Positions 1 through 10,514 are shown, numbered from the stretch's first letter. The stretch: 64,000 nucleotides of DNA from Echinometra lucunter (GCA_029962745.1 CM057152.1:24075176-24139175); one strand, 5' to 3'. Notes: generated from the sequence alone by a model not told the origin. Numbers and translations: made by a program.

Positions 1-28
1 TGACTGTCGATAGTTTGATATTTTCAAG

Positions 29-230
29 ATGACACTCGTGGCAAGTAGACTACAACTGCAGCTGAAGCTAGTGGAAGAAGAGGAGGAGGAAGAAGATTGA
101 GTAGTTGTAGCAGCTGCTTTAGTTCAGAAGAGGCAGGAGGAGCGAGAGAGAAGAAGGCGACGCAGTGGGTGCGACCATGAAACAGAGGAAGCAACTTCAG
201 CTAGATCACCAGATGCAAATCAAATAACCT
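29..230 (+). pseudogene. Possible degraded N-terminus of a Harbinger-type transposase gene
   Basis: An ATG at 29 opens a frame that runs through a Leu/Gln-rich stretch and seven Glu codons, stops at 98-100, and then continues in the same frame with LVQKRQEERERRRRR. One frame over, just downstream, the bases read WVRP followed by a stop. An acidic start, a basic RERRRR stretch and a WVRPW motif are how I remember the N-termini of HARBI1-like proteins in marine animals. The in-frame stop, the frameshift and the absence of any catalytic region make this at most a relic. It could instead be purine-rich simple sequence that merely reads as charged residues. Confidence 0.25.
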
Positions 231-308
231 TCATATTAAGAATATCTGTAATTGATATAAAATACCTAAACATGCGGGCGAACGAAGTGAGGGAGCGTTT
301 CCAGGTTC

Positions 309-425
309 CCCCCCCCCTCTTTTTTCTCTTTCCTTTCCTTTCTGTTTTCTTCTTTCCTTTTTTTTTTCTTTTCTTCTTTCCTTTCCTTGCTCTCTTTTTT
401 TTTTTTTTTTTCCTTTTTCCTTCGC
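309..425. repeat. Polypyrimidine tract
   Basis: Almost unbroken T/C with a run of C at its left end and runs of T inside. Its complement reads as a Lys/Arg/Gly-rich open frame, which is an artefact of composition. Similar one-sided tracts occur at 4740, 8500, 14375, 51600, 57255 and 63640. Confidence 0.85.
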
Positions 426-739
426 TTGGAACCCCCTTTTCAGCCATATAAACAGGGAGCGGAAGGGTATTCCCGCCCTACATTTCTGACGACGCCTATG
501 TCGTCCACCACTTCCTCTCGGTCACTTCCGATGTTCATCATTTCTTGATAAGACGCTGTTGCTGCAGGTCTCCCCCTCTCTCCCCTTCCTCCCCATCTCC
601 TTCCTTTCTTTAATGGTCCCATATTTCTTCGACAGGAGATGCTTCCTCGTCGAATACCAGGAACAGAGTGAGGATTTCAACTTGATGTGTTTGGCTTTAT
701 ACCCCCTAAAACTCAACAATTGCACAAATTGTACGCCTT

Positions 740-1090
740 ACAAGCATCTTACGAACGCCAGGAGTCGTTCGTACGAACGAATCTCAGATCGTAAAGCATT
801 CTTACGGACGCTGTAAGAGCCCTGTATGAACAACTTAAGGCATTCTTACGACCATCGTAAGAATTTGAGGTTTCTAAAATTGTCTTTTGACGCTGTGAAA
901 TATACAGAAATCTTGCGTGGTTCTTACGATAAGGGGGTTTCATACGACATGGAAAAAAGTCTTGGACAAGACCATCGACCAGGCTGCGAAATTGCGAATG
1001 GTCTACGAACGTTGGTTTCGTACAGCCTTCTTAAGAAGATTTTACGAAATGGTCTAAAAATCATTCTTGCGGCGTTCATAATTCATAAAG
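740..1090. repeat. Hairpin-rich segment with repeated TTCTTACGA motif
   Basis: The motif TTCTTACG or its complement recurs several times. It includes a perfect 16-bp palindrome at 765-780 (TCGTTCGTACGAACGA) and a 10-bp stem with a 3-base loop at 842-864 (ATTCTTACGA/TCGTAAGAAT). No clear element ends were found. Probably a decayed dispersed repeat. Confidence 0.45.
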
Positions 1091-1099
1091 GCATTTGTG

Positions 1100-1235
1100 A
1101 CCAAGCCTTAAGCTTTCAAAGTTCATAACTCTTGAACAGATTATCCAATCTTCTTCAAAGTTTCACTGTTTTCTCTTCTTCTTCTTCAATCACTGGAAGC
1201 ACACCGATGTCCTGGATGCATTCTCCTTTAATTGT
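1100..1235 (+). repeat. Fragment of the repeat found inside the Y-block foldback element
   Basis: Aligns by eye with 28330-28455 and 43125-43250: the shared run starts at CTTTCAAAGTTCATAACTC and continues through a TTCTTCTTCTT stretch to a TTCACTG/CACTGG region. It shows that part of the large foldback element's interior is dispersed outside the duplicated blocks. Confidence 0.65.
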
Positions 1236-3157
1236 TCAGTGATTTAGTCTTTATATAAAACAATCACAAAATACATGTTCCATTGTACGTTCCTGTCGTT
1301 ATATCAGTAGTAGCTGTTCTAAAAGTTCATTTTGAGGTGTAAATGTCAAGCCTAGCTTGCCATCGTTTCAGTACAATTTGTTTTTATTGTACTAACCGAT
1401 CTTTTATTTACCGAAGTTTATAATGGCTATACGTGAAATAATGTTTATAAATTCATATCCATTATATTGCTGTAAATACATATTATACAGATGTAGCGCT
1501 AGTGAGATCGGTCAACATAATGTTTATGAAAGCATTGTAGATCAATATTTCCTGAAATATGACAGAAAATGTTCAATATTGCTGCCTTTTGTATTTGAAA
1601 TGGAATCACTAGTACTTGCTGATTGACCATAAAGGTACTAATTGATAGGTGTGTGGTGTGTGGGTGTGTTTTTCATGTAGTATTCTCCTGTTGTATTTGA
1701 TACTGAATATGTCTTATGAAATGAAGACTATGTAGGATTACTGGTATGGTTTTTTTCACCAAAGGAGGTCAAAAATGGGGCGTGCGGTTTATAGAGCGTT
1801 AATTAAGGTAGATGGAATTAGCCATAAATTGGTTTCTATTTATAGATATTAGGATTAATCACTAAAAATGTAGCTTTACAAGATAGCCCTGCACAGATTG
1901 GAAAGAAGTGCAAAGTTCCTAAATTCTAGTTGTTGCTTTAGTGAATACATGTCACTACAGACATATTTGTTACGAAGCATGTCAAAATACTTTCTCAAGT
2001 ATTCACTCCCATTTTCAGACTTTTTTTTCAGTCAGTAATGCTTGCCATTTGCAAATGGATTTTGCTAAAGCATGTTGGCTCTTCTCTCCAGAATATGAAT
2101 TACATTAAAATAAAGAAGGTAATGACATTTCCAGAGAGTTAGAATTTTGTTTAAGTGCTATTTGATATAAATAAGCAAGAGTTTGAGAACTAAAGGAATA
2201 TGAAAATTACGGTCTTCCTTTTTTTAAAATATATTTTTGTACCATGTACATGTGAAGGTGGTTATAAGATAAATGTAAATAATAATCTGTCTTTCAGAAG
2301 TGTAAGGGTTTGTTCCGAGAGAGCAGTGGAATATCCTCGTATACATGCATTAAAAAATTCATATTCTTGTAGTAATATGAAGTATACACAGTGTTTTACA
2401 AATACTTTATGTGTTCACTTCTAAAGTACTAATGCTAAAGCAATTTTGTACGCTATTTTACATGTATATGTATCTTGTTTATTGTGTGAAGATTTTGAAC
2501 AAATTTCCATGGCACATCAACATTGTCTTTCAAAGAATGATGCTAGAGCAAATTTTTCACTATGTATGAGCGTCTTCTGTCTTTCATGATTATCTCATTA
2601 GTTATAAGGCATATATATTCAGCATTTAAAATGTGTTTTGAAAATGTGCTTTCAGGTTGAAAGGGTACTTTTCTGAAATACACTAACTGTTGATATCATT
2701 AAATTTCTTTCAATGAACTATGTATCTATGATGATAAATACACAGCATTTCTCAAAGGATGATGCTATATGCTGCGTAACAATGTCAAAGAGAATATATT
2801 TGTATTCATTCTCATACTTTCAAGATGATTGTAAAGTAGGCTAAATCAGTACTACAAGAACAGTGATAAAAAACACCCTCTCTTAATTATAAAGTGTGAG
2901 TCAATGAAAAGAAAACCCATATTCAAGCCCTGACATCCTTGAAGTCAAGTGAAATTCATTATTATAACAGTATGATCATTAGTACATTCTACATCCAAAC
3001 TATGCATTCAAAATTCAGGCAAACTTGACATGACTCATCAAATATGGTACTGTGAGCTGTTCATGTCCAGATTTTATCAATCCAGGTGTCAAATTGAAGG
3101 AAATATGATGGGCCACAGTTAGGTTAACTATATGCACCGATGGCAATAATACGCAGG
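1236..3157. other. AT-rich sequence with no recognised feature
   Basis: Ordinary AT-rich sequence with scattered short frames (longest about 75 codons, no recognisable domain). No TSD-flanked element, tandem array or copy elsewhere in the window was seen. Confidence 0.6.
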
Positions 3158-3165
3158 GTTGAATC

Positions 3166-3405
3166 CAGTGGCGGCGATTTCATGTTTCGGGAAGTTTAGG
3201 GGGAATGATCGATATTACGCGAAAGAGCTAAGATAACTGTAAAAAAAGAAGTCTAAATTTTCCATCAATACATTCTTGGCCTAAATGGCGGGCCTAAATT
3301 TGATCACCTGACTCAAAATAGAAAAGTAAAACGATCCCCCCCCCCAAAAAAAAAAAAAATGAGGGGGAAACATTCCCCCCCCCCCCCTCCCCATCGCCGG
3401 CTATG
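3166..3405. mobile_element. hAT-like MITE with perfect 8-bp TSD
   Basis: Flanked by the identical octamer GTTGAATC at 3158-3165 and 3406-3413. The left terminus is CAGTGGCGGCGATTTC and the right terminus, read inward, is CATAGCCGGCGATGGGG, an imperfect inverted repeat. An 8-bp TSD with CAGTGGCG-type ends fits the hAT superfamily. The 240-bp interior has A and C homopolymers and no coding capacity. Confidence 0.75.
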
Positions 3406-3707
3406 GTTGAATCTGTTTTTTCTTTAATTCTTGTTTATTTTTTCACACTGTACATTAAAACCCTGATATTCTCAACTCAGTACATGTAGTTTCAGTGAAG
3501 TCTACTTTTACTCATGGTTTGTACCAGGTATGTGTACTTTCTGATTGTGTATTAAAATGGTTATGAATTATGTAATACAAAATAATGTGCATTGCGATGA
3601 ATTTCTTCACTCCTTAAGTTACTGAGATCGATTCTGGTGATATATAGATGTCGGATTTGCTTTTTAATATAGTTTTTGTTTGAATAGTGGTAAATGTATC
3701 CACAATA

Positions 3708-3912
3708 TCTATCTATATATAGTGGTAAAGGCATTGGCGTTCATAGCCAAAGGCCCGGGTTCGATTCCCGGCGGAGACATTTTTTCAACCTTTGCAAAAT
3801 TTAAAAAAATGGTAGGACAGCTCTGGGAAACTTTGATATATGCTACGCTATTATTCTCTCAATTGATCTCACATGTGTTTATTTCCACGAGAGTTGCCAA
3901 AGCTGTTGTATA
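3708..3912 (+). mobile_element. tRNA-derived SINE, interrupted copy
   Basis: Begins with a decayed tRNA head: an A-box-like TAGTGGTAAAGG at 3720, an anticodon stem-loop TTGGC-GTTCATA-GCCAA, and an intact B box GGTTCGATTCC at 3758-3768. A tRNA-unrelated body follows (a T run, TCAACC, then GGACAGCTCTGG) that is shared with the copies at 7237, 32200 and 48926. The anticodon position reads TCA, whereas the 32-kb and 49-kb copies read TCT. The body stops where the TA-flanked element at 3913 begins and seems to resume after 7050. Confidence 0.75.
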
Positions 3913-4226
3913 CAGCGCGTCCAAAAAAAAATGTCCCTCTGGTGGAACACTAAATTAATTCTGAAATATAATATTAGTCTCAATTTGATCTTCATATCTT
4001 GAAAACCCATTTAATCCTGTAACTTATGAGAAAATTTCATCGGTCTCGCATCATTGGTTTTGAACAGAGAGTCTATTAAATAAAAGCAGTGCATTTCAGC
4101 CCATTCCAAGTTTGCAGTGCTACAATTCTGCACTGTCTTTATGTTTTCAATCAACTGTAGCGCTCTTGCCTTCTCTGCTCCCTTTTATTTTAAAGTTTTG
4201 TTTAACAAAGAACATTTTTGTAGATA

Positions 4227-4409
4227 TAAAGTATGAGCAAATGCACAGCCTCCCTGTATGCCGCTTAGCATGCATTTCAAAGGTACCAAAATCTGGATAC
4301 TTCAGGTAGTTCCTCTTGATCGTCTTGGTGCATGGTGGTGGCTGATCTTGGTATTGCCTTTGAAATGCACGTTGAGTGGTAAGGAGGCTGTGCGTTTGCT
4401 CATACTTTA
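4227..4409. repeat. Imperfect hairpin with ~55-bp arms
   Basis: The left arm starts at 4227 (AAAGTATGAGCAAATGCAC) and is complemented by the right arm ending at 4409. The stems run through an AGGCTGTGC block and a TGCATTTCAAAGG block, with about 75 bp between them. It sits inside the TA-flanked element and may be the remnant of a smaller foldback. Confidence 0.65.
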
Positions 4410-4654
4410 AAACAAGGAAAGCCCTTTGACAGGCAGTAAGCTGTTGACCAACCATATTGAAATCAAGTCAAAAGTCAATATGACAAATTAACTAAAAGCT
4501 GACCAAATCTTCCACCCAACTAAATTAACTATGAAAGAAAGACAAGACATGGAAGGAACAAAAATCTGTTCATTTCATTCTTAAATTAATTTCTGAATTT
4601 AAATTTCTAATTAAGCTGGACACCTGTTCATTTCTGAAATTCTTGTTTTCTTCC

Positions 4655-6326
4655 CAGTGGCGTAAAAGCCGGGGGGAGGGGGCAGGGGGGCAGAGTGCCC
4701 CCTGAAGGATTTCAGCGGGAAAATTCACCAAACCACCGGGAAAAAATGAAAGGAGGGAAAGGAAAGAAAAGGAAGGGAGAAAGGGAAAGGAAGAAGAAGA
4801 AAGGAAAAGATAGAAGGAGAAAGGGAAAGAAAGAAGGAGAAAGGGAAAGGAAGAAGGAGAACGGGAAAGAAAAAAGGAAAAGGGGGAGAAAGAAGAAGAG
4901 AGAGAGGGAAAAGAGGGAAAGGGGGAAGCAAAGGGAAACAAACGACATGAGGGAAAATTTAGTACAAAAACCCCGGAGTTTCCGGGTGCTCCACTCCCTG
5001 GACCCCCGCAGTGGCTTTCCCTGTAGCCCCCCCCCCCCCTCCATCAGGGGCCCCTAAGTCAGAACCCTGGGCCCCACCCGCTAAAGGCTTCGCAACAAGC
5101 AACTCGCGGTGCGGGCTCACCTCCGTGTATTCTATTTCCAGACTTAGATACCGGGAAATTTTCAGTTCTGCCCCCCTCCCGATAACAGGCAGAGAATGAA
5201 AGAGACCGGGAACAGTCAACGAACAATAATTCAAAGAAACGTCAGAATTTCCGCGCTTCGCGCGGCAGGGGAAAATCACCATCCCTGCACCCTCCCCCTA
5301 GCATGCCCAGGGAGCGCGCTTTGCACTATCGTCCTCCTAAAATGAAATCCTAGCTACACCACTGATTCTAGACTTAATTACCGGGAATTTTTTGGCTATG
5401 CGTACGCCCCCTCCCCCCCCCCCCCGATAGCAGACAGGAAGCGTAAGAAGAGCGGGAACCGACAGCGAAAAAACGTCGGAGCTTCCTGCACCCTCCCCCT
5501 AGGGAGCACTACCATCTCCCTAAAATGAAATCCTAGATACGCCGCAGAAGATAGACTTAATTACCGACAACTAACAATTCAAAGAAACGTCGGAGCTTCC
5601 GCGCTTCGCGCGGGAGGGGGGTAACTCCCCCCCTCCCTGCACCCTCCCCTCTAGGGAGCACTACATTGGCGATAATTCAGGGGGGGGGGAGTGAGGGAAC
5701 TATCACCCCCACTTGGCGGAGAGGGGGGATGGTGTGTGCAAATTTCCCCCCATGCAGACACACTTTTTAAGGAAGAAAATATATTTAATCAGTAATTTTT
5801 AGTAAAAATTCTGAATATCTATCATAAACAACAATCATATTTTAGAATTCCTATTCAAAAAATGCGATTCAAAACCGGAAAAGTGGTTATTTTCTGCTCG
5901 CTCGCTTCGCTCTTTCGCAAAATAGATATTCAAAAATGTGTGTGGAGGGAAAAAAAATCATTTAAAAAGTTTTCCCCCTAGGGAGCACTACCATCTCCAA
6001 AAAATGAAATCCAAGATACGCTGCAGAAGATAGACTTGATTACCGACAACTACCAATTCAAAGAAATGTCGGAGCTTCCGCGCTTCCGTGGTTATTTTCT
6101 GCTCGCTCGCTCGCAAAATAGATATCAAAATGTGTGTGAGAGGGAAAAAAAATCACTTAAAAAGTTTTTCATCCCCCACTCCTCAAATTGGATTTACGCC
6201 GGTGGAGCACTACCGTCCTCCTAAAATGCAGTCGTAGCTACGCAACAGATTCTAGACATAGACTAGTTACCGGGAAATTTTTGGCTCTGCCCCCCCCCCT
6301 GATAACAGGTACCTGTTACGCCCCTG
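4655..6326. mobile_element. hAT-like nonautonomous element made of repeated C-rich units
   Basis: Ends CAGTGGCGTAAAAG (left) and, read inward from the right, CAGGGGCGTAACAGG. Flanking octamers TTTCTTCC (4647-4654) and TTCCTTCC (6327-6334) differ at one base, as in an aged 8-bp TSD. The interior holds several partial copies of a unit running from TAGACTTAATTACCGGGAA through poly-C, GATAACAGGCAG and GGAGCTTCCGCGCTTCGCG to CCTAGCTACGCC. The same unit fills 35153-36949. No transposase. Confidence 0.7.
4740..4935. repeat. Polypurine (GGAAAGGAAGAAG) tract
   Basis: About 195 bp of nearly pure purine with irregular 12-24-bp repeats of GGAAAG/GAAGGAGAA. Three overlapping frames through it are open only because of composition. 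Such tracts can form triplex structures and are length-variable. Confidence 0.85.
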
Positions 6327-7236
6327 TTCCTTCCTTAACACTGCTAAAGCTCTTACATAAATCTTAAAACCTTGTCTTGATTTATGTGGTAGCATTTTTT
6401 ATGTAAATTTCATAAGTTCTGAACTCGCAAAGCTCAAAACACCTGTTCATATTTATTTTTCTTTATTGCCTCAACAAATTATCATTATTATTATTTCTGC
6501 TATTATTATTTATTTGGCCATTTCAATACAATAAAAAATACATGAAAATATACAACAGAAAGTCAATGATAACAGACAAGAAACATACTCCCAGAGTGCA
6601 AAACTTGACTGCCTGCCTGCTCCTTCCCAGGAGACAGCAAACTTTAACCTGGATGGTCCTCCTTCCCGACCAAGATTTTGCACTATGAGAGTTGGTAGAT
6701 GTGCTTTACTCTTAGACACCATTGATGAAAGTTCAAACATCTACAGACTGATCTCTGTTAAACAAAACTTTAAAATGAGAAGGAGCAGAGAAGGCAAAAG
6801 CACTACAGTTGATTGAAAACATGAAGACAGTGCAGAAAATTGCAGTACTGCAAACTTGGAATAGGCTGAAATGCACTGCTTTTACATAATAAACTCTCTG
6901 TTCAAAACCAATGATGCGAGACCAATGAAATTTTCTCATAAGTTACAAGATTAAATGGGCTTTCAAGATATGAAGATCAAATTGGGACTAATATTATTTT
7001 AGAATTAATTTAGCGCTCAATCAGAGGGGCATTTTTTGGGGACGCGCTGTATGTTATCACAAATGTTAATTATTTATAGTCATGTATCCTATAGCATTCG
7101 CTCGGATCCAGCTGAGGTGTGCGGCAGGTCATTGTTCGAAATTCATCTGCCACCGACAAAGGAATTAATTAGTGAGGGTTGAAGATTTGTCAATATGTGG
7201 GTTAAGCGAATTTGGAGTCGCCGAAACCACTGGCCC

Positions 7237-7352
7237 GTCTCCGTGGTATAGTGGTTAAGGAATTGGCGTTCATATTCAAAGGCCCTGGTTTTTCAACCTC
7301 AAAATTTCCAAAATGGTAGGACAGCTCTGGGGAACTTTGATTCATGCTACGC
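7237..7352 (+). mobile_element. tRNA-derived SINE, B-box deleted
   Basis: The head GTCTCCG TGGTATAGTGG matches the SINE at 3708, but the T arm is gone: sequence passes from GGCCCTGG directly to TTTTTCAACC. The body (GGTAGGACAGCTCTGGGG) ends at a perfect palindrome. Its position matches the SINEs at 32200 and 48926, so it marks the left edge of the Z1 block homology. Confidence 0.7.
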
Positions 7353-7380
7353 TATTATTCTCTCAATTGAGAGAATAATA
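7353..7380. repeat. Perfect 28-bp palindrome
   Basis: A self-complementary run centred on AATT at 7365-7368: TATTATTCTCTC and AATT, then GAGAGAATAATA. The other SINE copies have only the left half, so the right half was copied from it in inverted form. Confidence 0.9.
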
Positions 7381-7416
7381 CCCACATGTTGGATAATTAA
7401 TAATGTAGACAGTAAT

Positions 7417-7516
7417 AACTTCAAAAACAGTCGAAGGTACGCCATGTGTAAATCCAACATTAGCTTTAGCTTATGTTGGATTTAAACATGGCGTACCTTC
7501 GACTCTTTTTGAAGTT
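7417..7516. repeat. Hairpin, 44-bp arms and 12-base loop
   Basis: The left arm 7417-7460 and right arm 7473-7516 are nearly perfect complements (AACTTCAAAAA...; GTACGCCATG/CATGGCGTAC), separated by 7461-7472. It lies between the SINE body and the TA microsatellite, where the 32-kb and 49-kb paralogs have no hairpin. A microMITE or a locally templated inverted duplication are both possible. Confidence 0.85.
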
Positions 7517-7517
7517 A

Positions 7518-7523
<6 letters not shown>

Positions 7524-7571
<48 letters not shown>
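7524..7571. repeat. (TA)n microsatellite
   Basis: A pure TA run followed by AGTATTCATC, exactly as at 32431-32466 and 49147-49192. It is the tail position of the SINE in all three paralogs, with a different repeat number in each. Confidence 0.95.
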
Positions 7572-7574
<3 letters not shown>

Positions 7575-8073
7575 TTCATCATGAATAAAGCTTCATGATG
7601 CACATTTATGAGGTGGTATTTGTGTGTGGTTTGGGAGTTTGGGCGAGTGTGTGGGTGTGGGTGTATGAGTAATCATTCTTATCTATGGTACATGTATGCA
7701 TGATATTTCTTGTGAGTTTTGAAGAGTATATAAAACATCCAAAATATGATTTTATAAATAATATATAAAGGAAATGGCCATGATTATTGCATGATTACTG
7801 TGTTCCCCCTCCCCCCCCCCCCCCCACTTTGTCTTTTTTATTACAAAATTTCAGGCCTATTCCCTCTTCTGAATTTGTAGAGACCTCTAGAGATCCCTGG
7901 TTTCCTTCTTATTACAGTATGTCACTCCTTGGCCATTTTCCCTCTTTGATGTACACAAAGTCAACGAGTCAGTTTACCATATGCATGGCAAGCGGGGCAG
8001 GTGTGACTAGTACATATGATATGAAAATACACGAAAGATACAGAGAACTATACGGAACAGACAATGGGGAAAA
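7572..8073 (+). other. Block shared with 32467-34652 and 49193-51590, lacking the 1.88-kb module
   Basis: Follows the paralogs closely (AGTATTCATC, GT-rich stretch, TATAAAACATCC). At 7764-7781 it carries one copy of TATAAAGGAAATGGCCAT, where both paralogs have two copies separated by 1.88 kb. It is therefore the empty site for that insertion. A poly-C run at 7806-7825 interrupts it. Confidence 0.75.
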
Positions 8074-8519
8074 GGAAACGGGTCGAAGAGAGGCGAGAGT
8101 GAAGAGTGAAGAGTAAGAGAGATAGGTGAGAATCGGGGTGAAATGGGACATTTTCACACTATCAGGAAAGATTCCTTGTAACTTTTTAAAATTCTTTGTC
8201 AAGCTAGGTCATAATCATAATATATGTACTATAGATAGTGAAGTTTATAATGAAGTATCTAGTGATACCCCAACATTATGCTATTTCGTGTAATTAATGA
8301 TTTTTGAAACCCTTAATTTTGGGGTAACATGGGACATCAAGAGGGGTGAAATGAGACAGATGGGGTGAAATGGGACAACCACAAAAGAATCAGTAAAATT
8401 CTCACAAAGTAGAATGAGGACAAAACAAAAACCTTTTGATTAAGATTAAAAAAGGGAATAATTTGTAAACAGGAGGAAACGGGTCGAAGAGAGGCGAGAG
8501 TGAAGAGTAAGAGAGATAG
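8074..8519 (+). repeat. 349-bp insertion bordered by ~45-bp direct repeats
   Basis: GGAAACGGGTCGAAGAGAGG and what follows occurs at 8074-8125 and again at 8475-8519. The 349 bp between them contains four copies of GGGGTGAAATGGGACA or close variants and an AT-rich middle. The paralog near 51600 has a single copy of the border and no insert, so the insertion or duplication is specific to this copy. Confidence 0.75.
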
Positions 8520-8650
8520 TAAAGAGAAAGAGGGAGAGAGAAGAAGGAAAGGTGGGGACGGTGAAAGGAGAGAAAGAAAGAGTGAAAGAGAGAGGGGAAA
8601 GAAGAGGAAGAAAGATAAGTGGACAAAGTGGGAAGGTTAGAAAAAAGGAA
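8500..8650. repeat. Polypurine GA-rich tract
   Basis: Purine-rich run (GAGAGAGAAGAAGGAAAGG) shared with 51600-51765. Its complement gives two Ser/Leu/Phe-rich open frames, which I regard as spurious. Confidence 0.85.
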
Positions 8651-8970
8651 GGGGATGAGCTAGCTGAAAGAACGTTTAGCAATGAAAACAGCACATATAT
8701 GACACATTATATGATGATTATTCACATTTTATTAAATTGTTTTATATATTTTGTCATCAAAATACAAAAGTAATGTATTGGGCTTGATTATAACGATTTT
8801 CTTTAAGCACCTTGCGGACAGGATGTATAGAAAGGATTCGATACCCAAATCATCCAGTATACATTATCAGTTTTAAGCGGGAAGAACAAGCATCACTTTA
8901 TCATCATTACAATGCTATTTCATTATTCAAAATACATTACATAATATATGGACTCCTTGCTGTCCAGTCC

Positions 8971-9102
8971 AGGGGCCTGTAACATAAAGAGATACAATCA
9001 ATCTTACAGTCAAATGTAACTCTTCAGTACATGATTTACCATAGACTTACGATCGATATCAATCGTACGATTGATTGTCCCTTTCTTATGTTACAGGACC
9101 CT
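8971..9102. mobile_element. Palindromic MITE-like element
   Basis: The ends AGGGGCCTGTAACATAA and, inverted, AGGGTCCTGTAACATAA are near-perfect TIRs, and a second inverted pair (ACAATCAATC) lies inside. The 52-kb paralog has unrelated sequence here between GCTGTCCAG and TTTCTGTATTTTATG. No unambiguous TSD was found, so the superfamily is unassigned. Confidence 0.55.
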
Positions 9103-9379
9103 ATATAACATTTCTGTATTTTATGACCAAGCGAAGTAAGTGAGCAACAAAATGATGTTCTGTGTCATAGACGAATAGACTAGAAATCAAAAGAAATGTT
9201 TTATGATGATCTTTATTGTAACTTAATTCAATACAAATTTTTAGTCAACTGTATTTACAAAATGAATTATCTTATTTTTCCCTGTCATGCAATAAACATT
9301 CTACTTGAATGTGAGTACGTTAACAATTAACTAAACGACCATGCCAGCCTCCAAATAAAACTTTATATGAAATATGTTT
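9039..9379 (+). other. Contig-end sequence duplicated across gap 1 (left copy)
   Basis: These 341 bp end exactly at the N run and reappear, with a few substitutions and single-base indels, as 9880-10218 starting exactly after the N run. Most likely the same genomic sequence (or its other allele) represented twice. Confidence 0.85.
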
Positions 9380-9879
9380 NNNNNNNNNNNNNNNNNNNNN
9401 NNNNNNNNNNNNNNNNNNNNNNNNNNNNNNNNNNNNNNNNNNNNNNNNNNNNNNNNNNNNNNNNNNNNNNNNNNNNNNNNNNNNNNNNNNNNNNNNNNNN
9501 NNNNNNNNNNNNNNNNNNNNNNNNNNNNNNNNNNNNNNNNNNNNNNNNNNNNNNNNNNNNNNNNNNNNNNNNNNNNNNNNNNNNNNNNNNNNNNNNNNNN
9601 NNNNNNNNNNNNNNNNNNNNNNNNNNNNNNNNNNNNNNNNNNNNNNNNNNNNNNNNNNNNNNNNNNNNNNNNNNNNNNNNNNNNNNNNNNNNNNNNNNNN
9701 NNNNNNNNNNNNNNNNNNNNNNNNNNNNNNNNNNNNNNNNNNNNNNNNNNNNNNNNNNNNNNNNNNNNNNNNNNNNNNNNNNNNNNNNNNNNNNNNNNNN
9801 NNNNNNNNNNNNNNNNNNNNNNNNNNNNNNNNNNNNNNNNNNNNNNNNNNNNNNNNNNNNNNNNNNNNNNNNNNNNNNN
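9380..9879. other. Assembly gap of exactly 500 N
   Basis: A fixed length of 500, the same as the gap at 34653, indicates an arbitrary-size scaffold join. Open frames reported through it have no meaning. Confidence 0.99.
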
Positions 9880-10218
9880 CCATAGACTTACGATCGATAT
9901 CAATCGTACGATTGATTGTGCTTTTTTATGTTACAGGACCCGATATGACATTTCTGTATTTTATGACCAAGCGAAGTAAGTGAGCAACAAAATGATGTTC
10001 TGTGTCATAGACGAATAGACTAGAAATCAAAAGAAATGTTTTATGATGATCTTTATTGTAACTTAATTCAATACAAATTTTTAGTCAACTTTATTTACAA
10101 AATGAATTATCTTATTTTTCCTGTCATGCAGTAAACATTCTACTTGAATGTGAGTACGTTAACAATTAACTAAACGACCATGCCAGCCTCCAAATAAAAT
10201 TTTATATGAAATATGTTT
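9880..10218 (+). other. Contig-start sequence duplicated across gap 1 (right copy)
   Basis: Starts CCATAGACTTACGATCGATA and parallels 9039-9379 to its last bases (ATATGTTT), then continues into sequence that matches 52340-52590. The 52-kb paralog has a single, more diverged version. Confidence 0.85.
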
Positions 10219-10514
10219 AGTAATTATTCTTTAAAGCTCTTATACGATACTTGATAAGAACGAAGATACAATACAATGAATGAATTCACAAATATGTTTT
10301 CCTCTGATAAAGCTTAAATGGTTACCCTGGGTAAATAAGGGCTACTGTTATTACTATCATTATATTATCAAAGATACACCAATACAAATAAATTGATATA
10401 TAAATGCATGTAATAAATGTATATAAAATTCCTCATTTTGTTTCCATGACATACTTTTCAAAGATTAAAATTTTATCACCTAAAGAGCAAAGAAAATATG
10501 GAATGGTACACTTA

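Larger units (their letters stand above)
3913..7049. mobile_element. TA-flanked element with ~300-bp inverted repeats (mariner-like ends)
   Basis: The left end CAGCGCGTCC and right end GGACGCGCTG are perfect inverses flanked by TA on both sides (3911-3912, 7050-7051). The inverted similarity continues for about 300 bp (3913-4220 against 6750-7049). A TA target duplication and termini followed by an A run recall Tc1/mariner elements. Apart from the nested hAT-like insertion, only about 850 bp of interior remains, with no transposase. It lies inside the SINE that starts at 3708. Confidence 0.75.

Noticed and set aside
4570..5057. Overlapping Phe/Ser- or Lys/Arg/Glu-rich frames of 110-123 codons
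   Set aside because: Produced by a polypurine tract inside a hAT-like element, open on both strands because of composition.
9320..9979. Frames of about 190-200 codons crossing the first N run
   Set aside because: Open only because N codons are unresolved. Same for 34588-35225.
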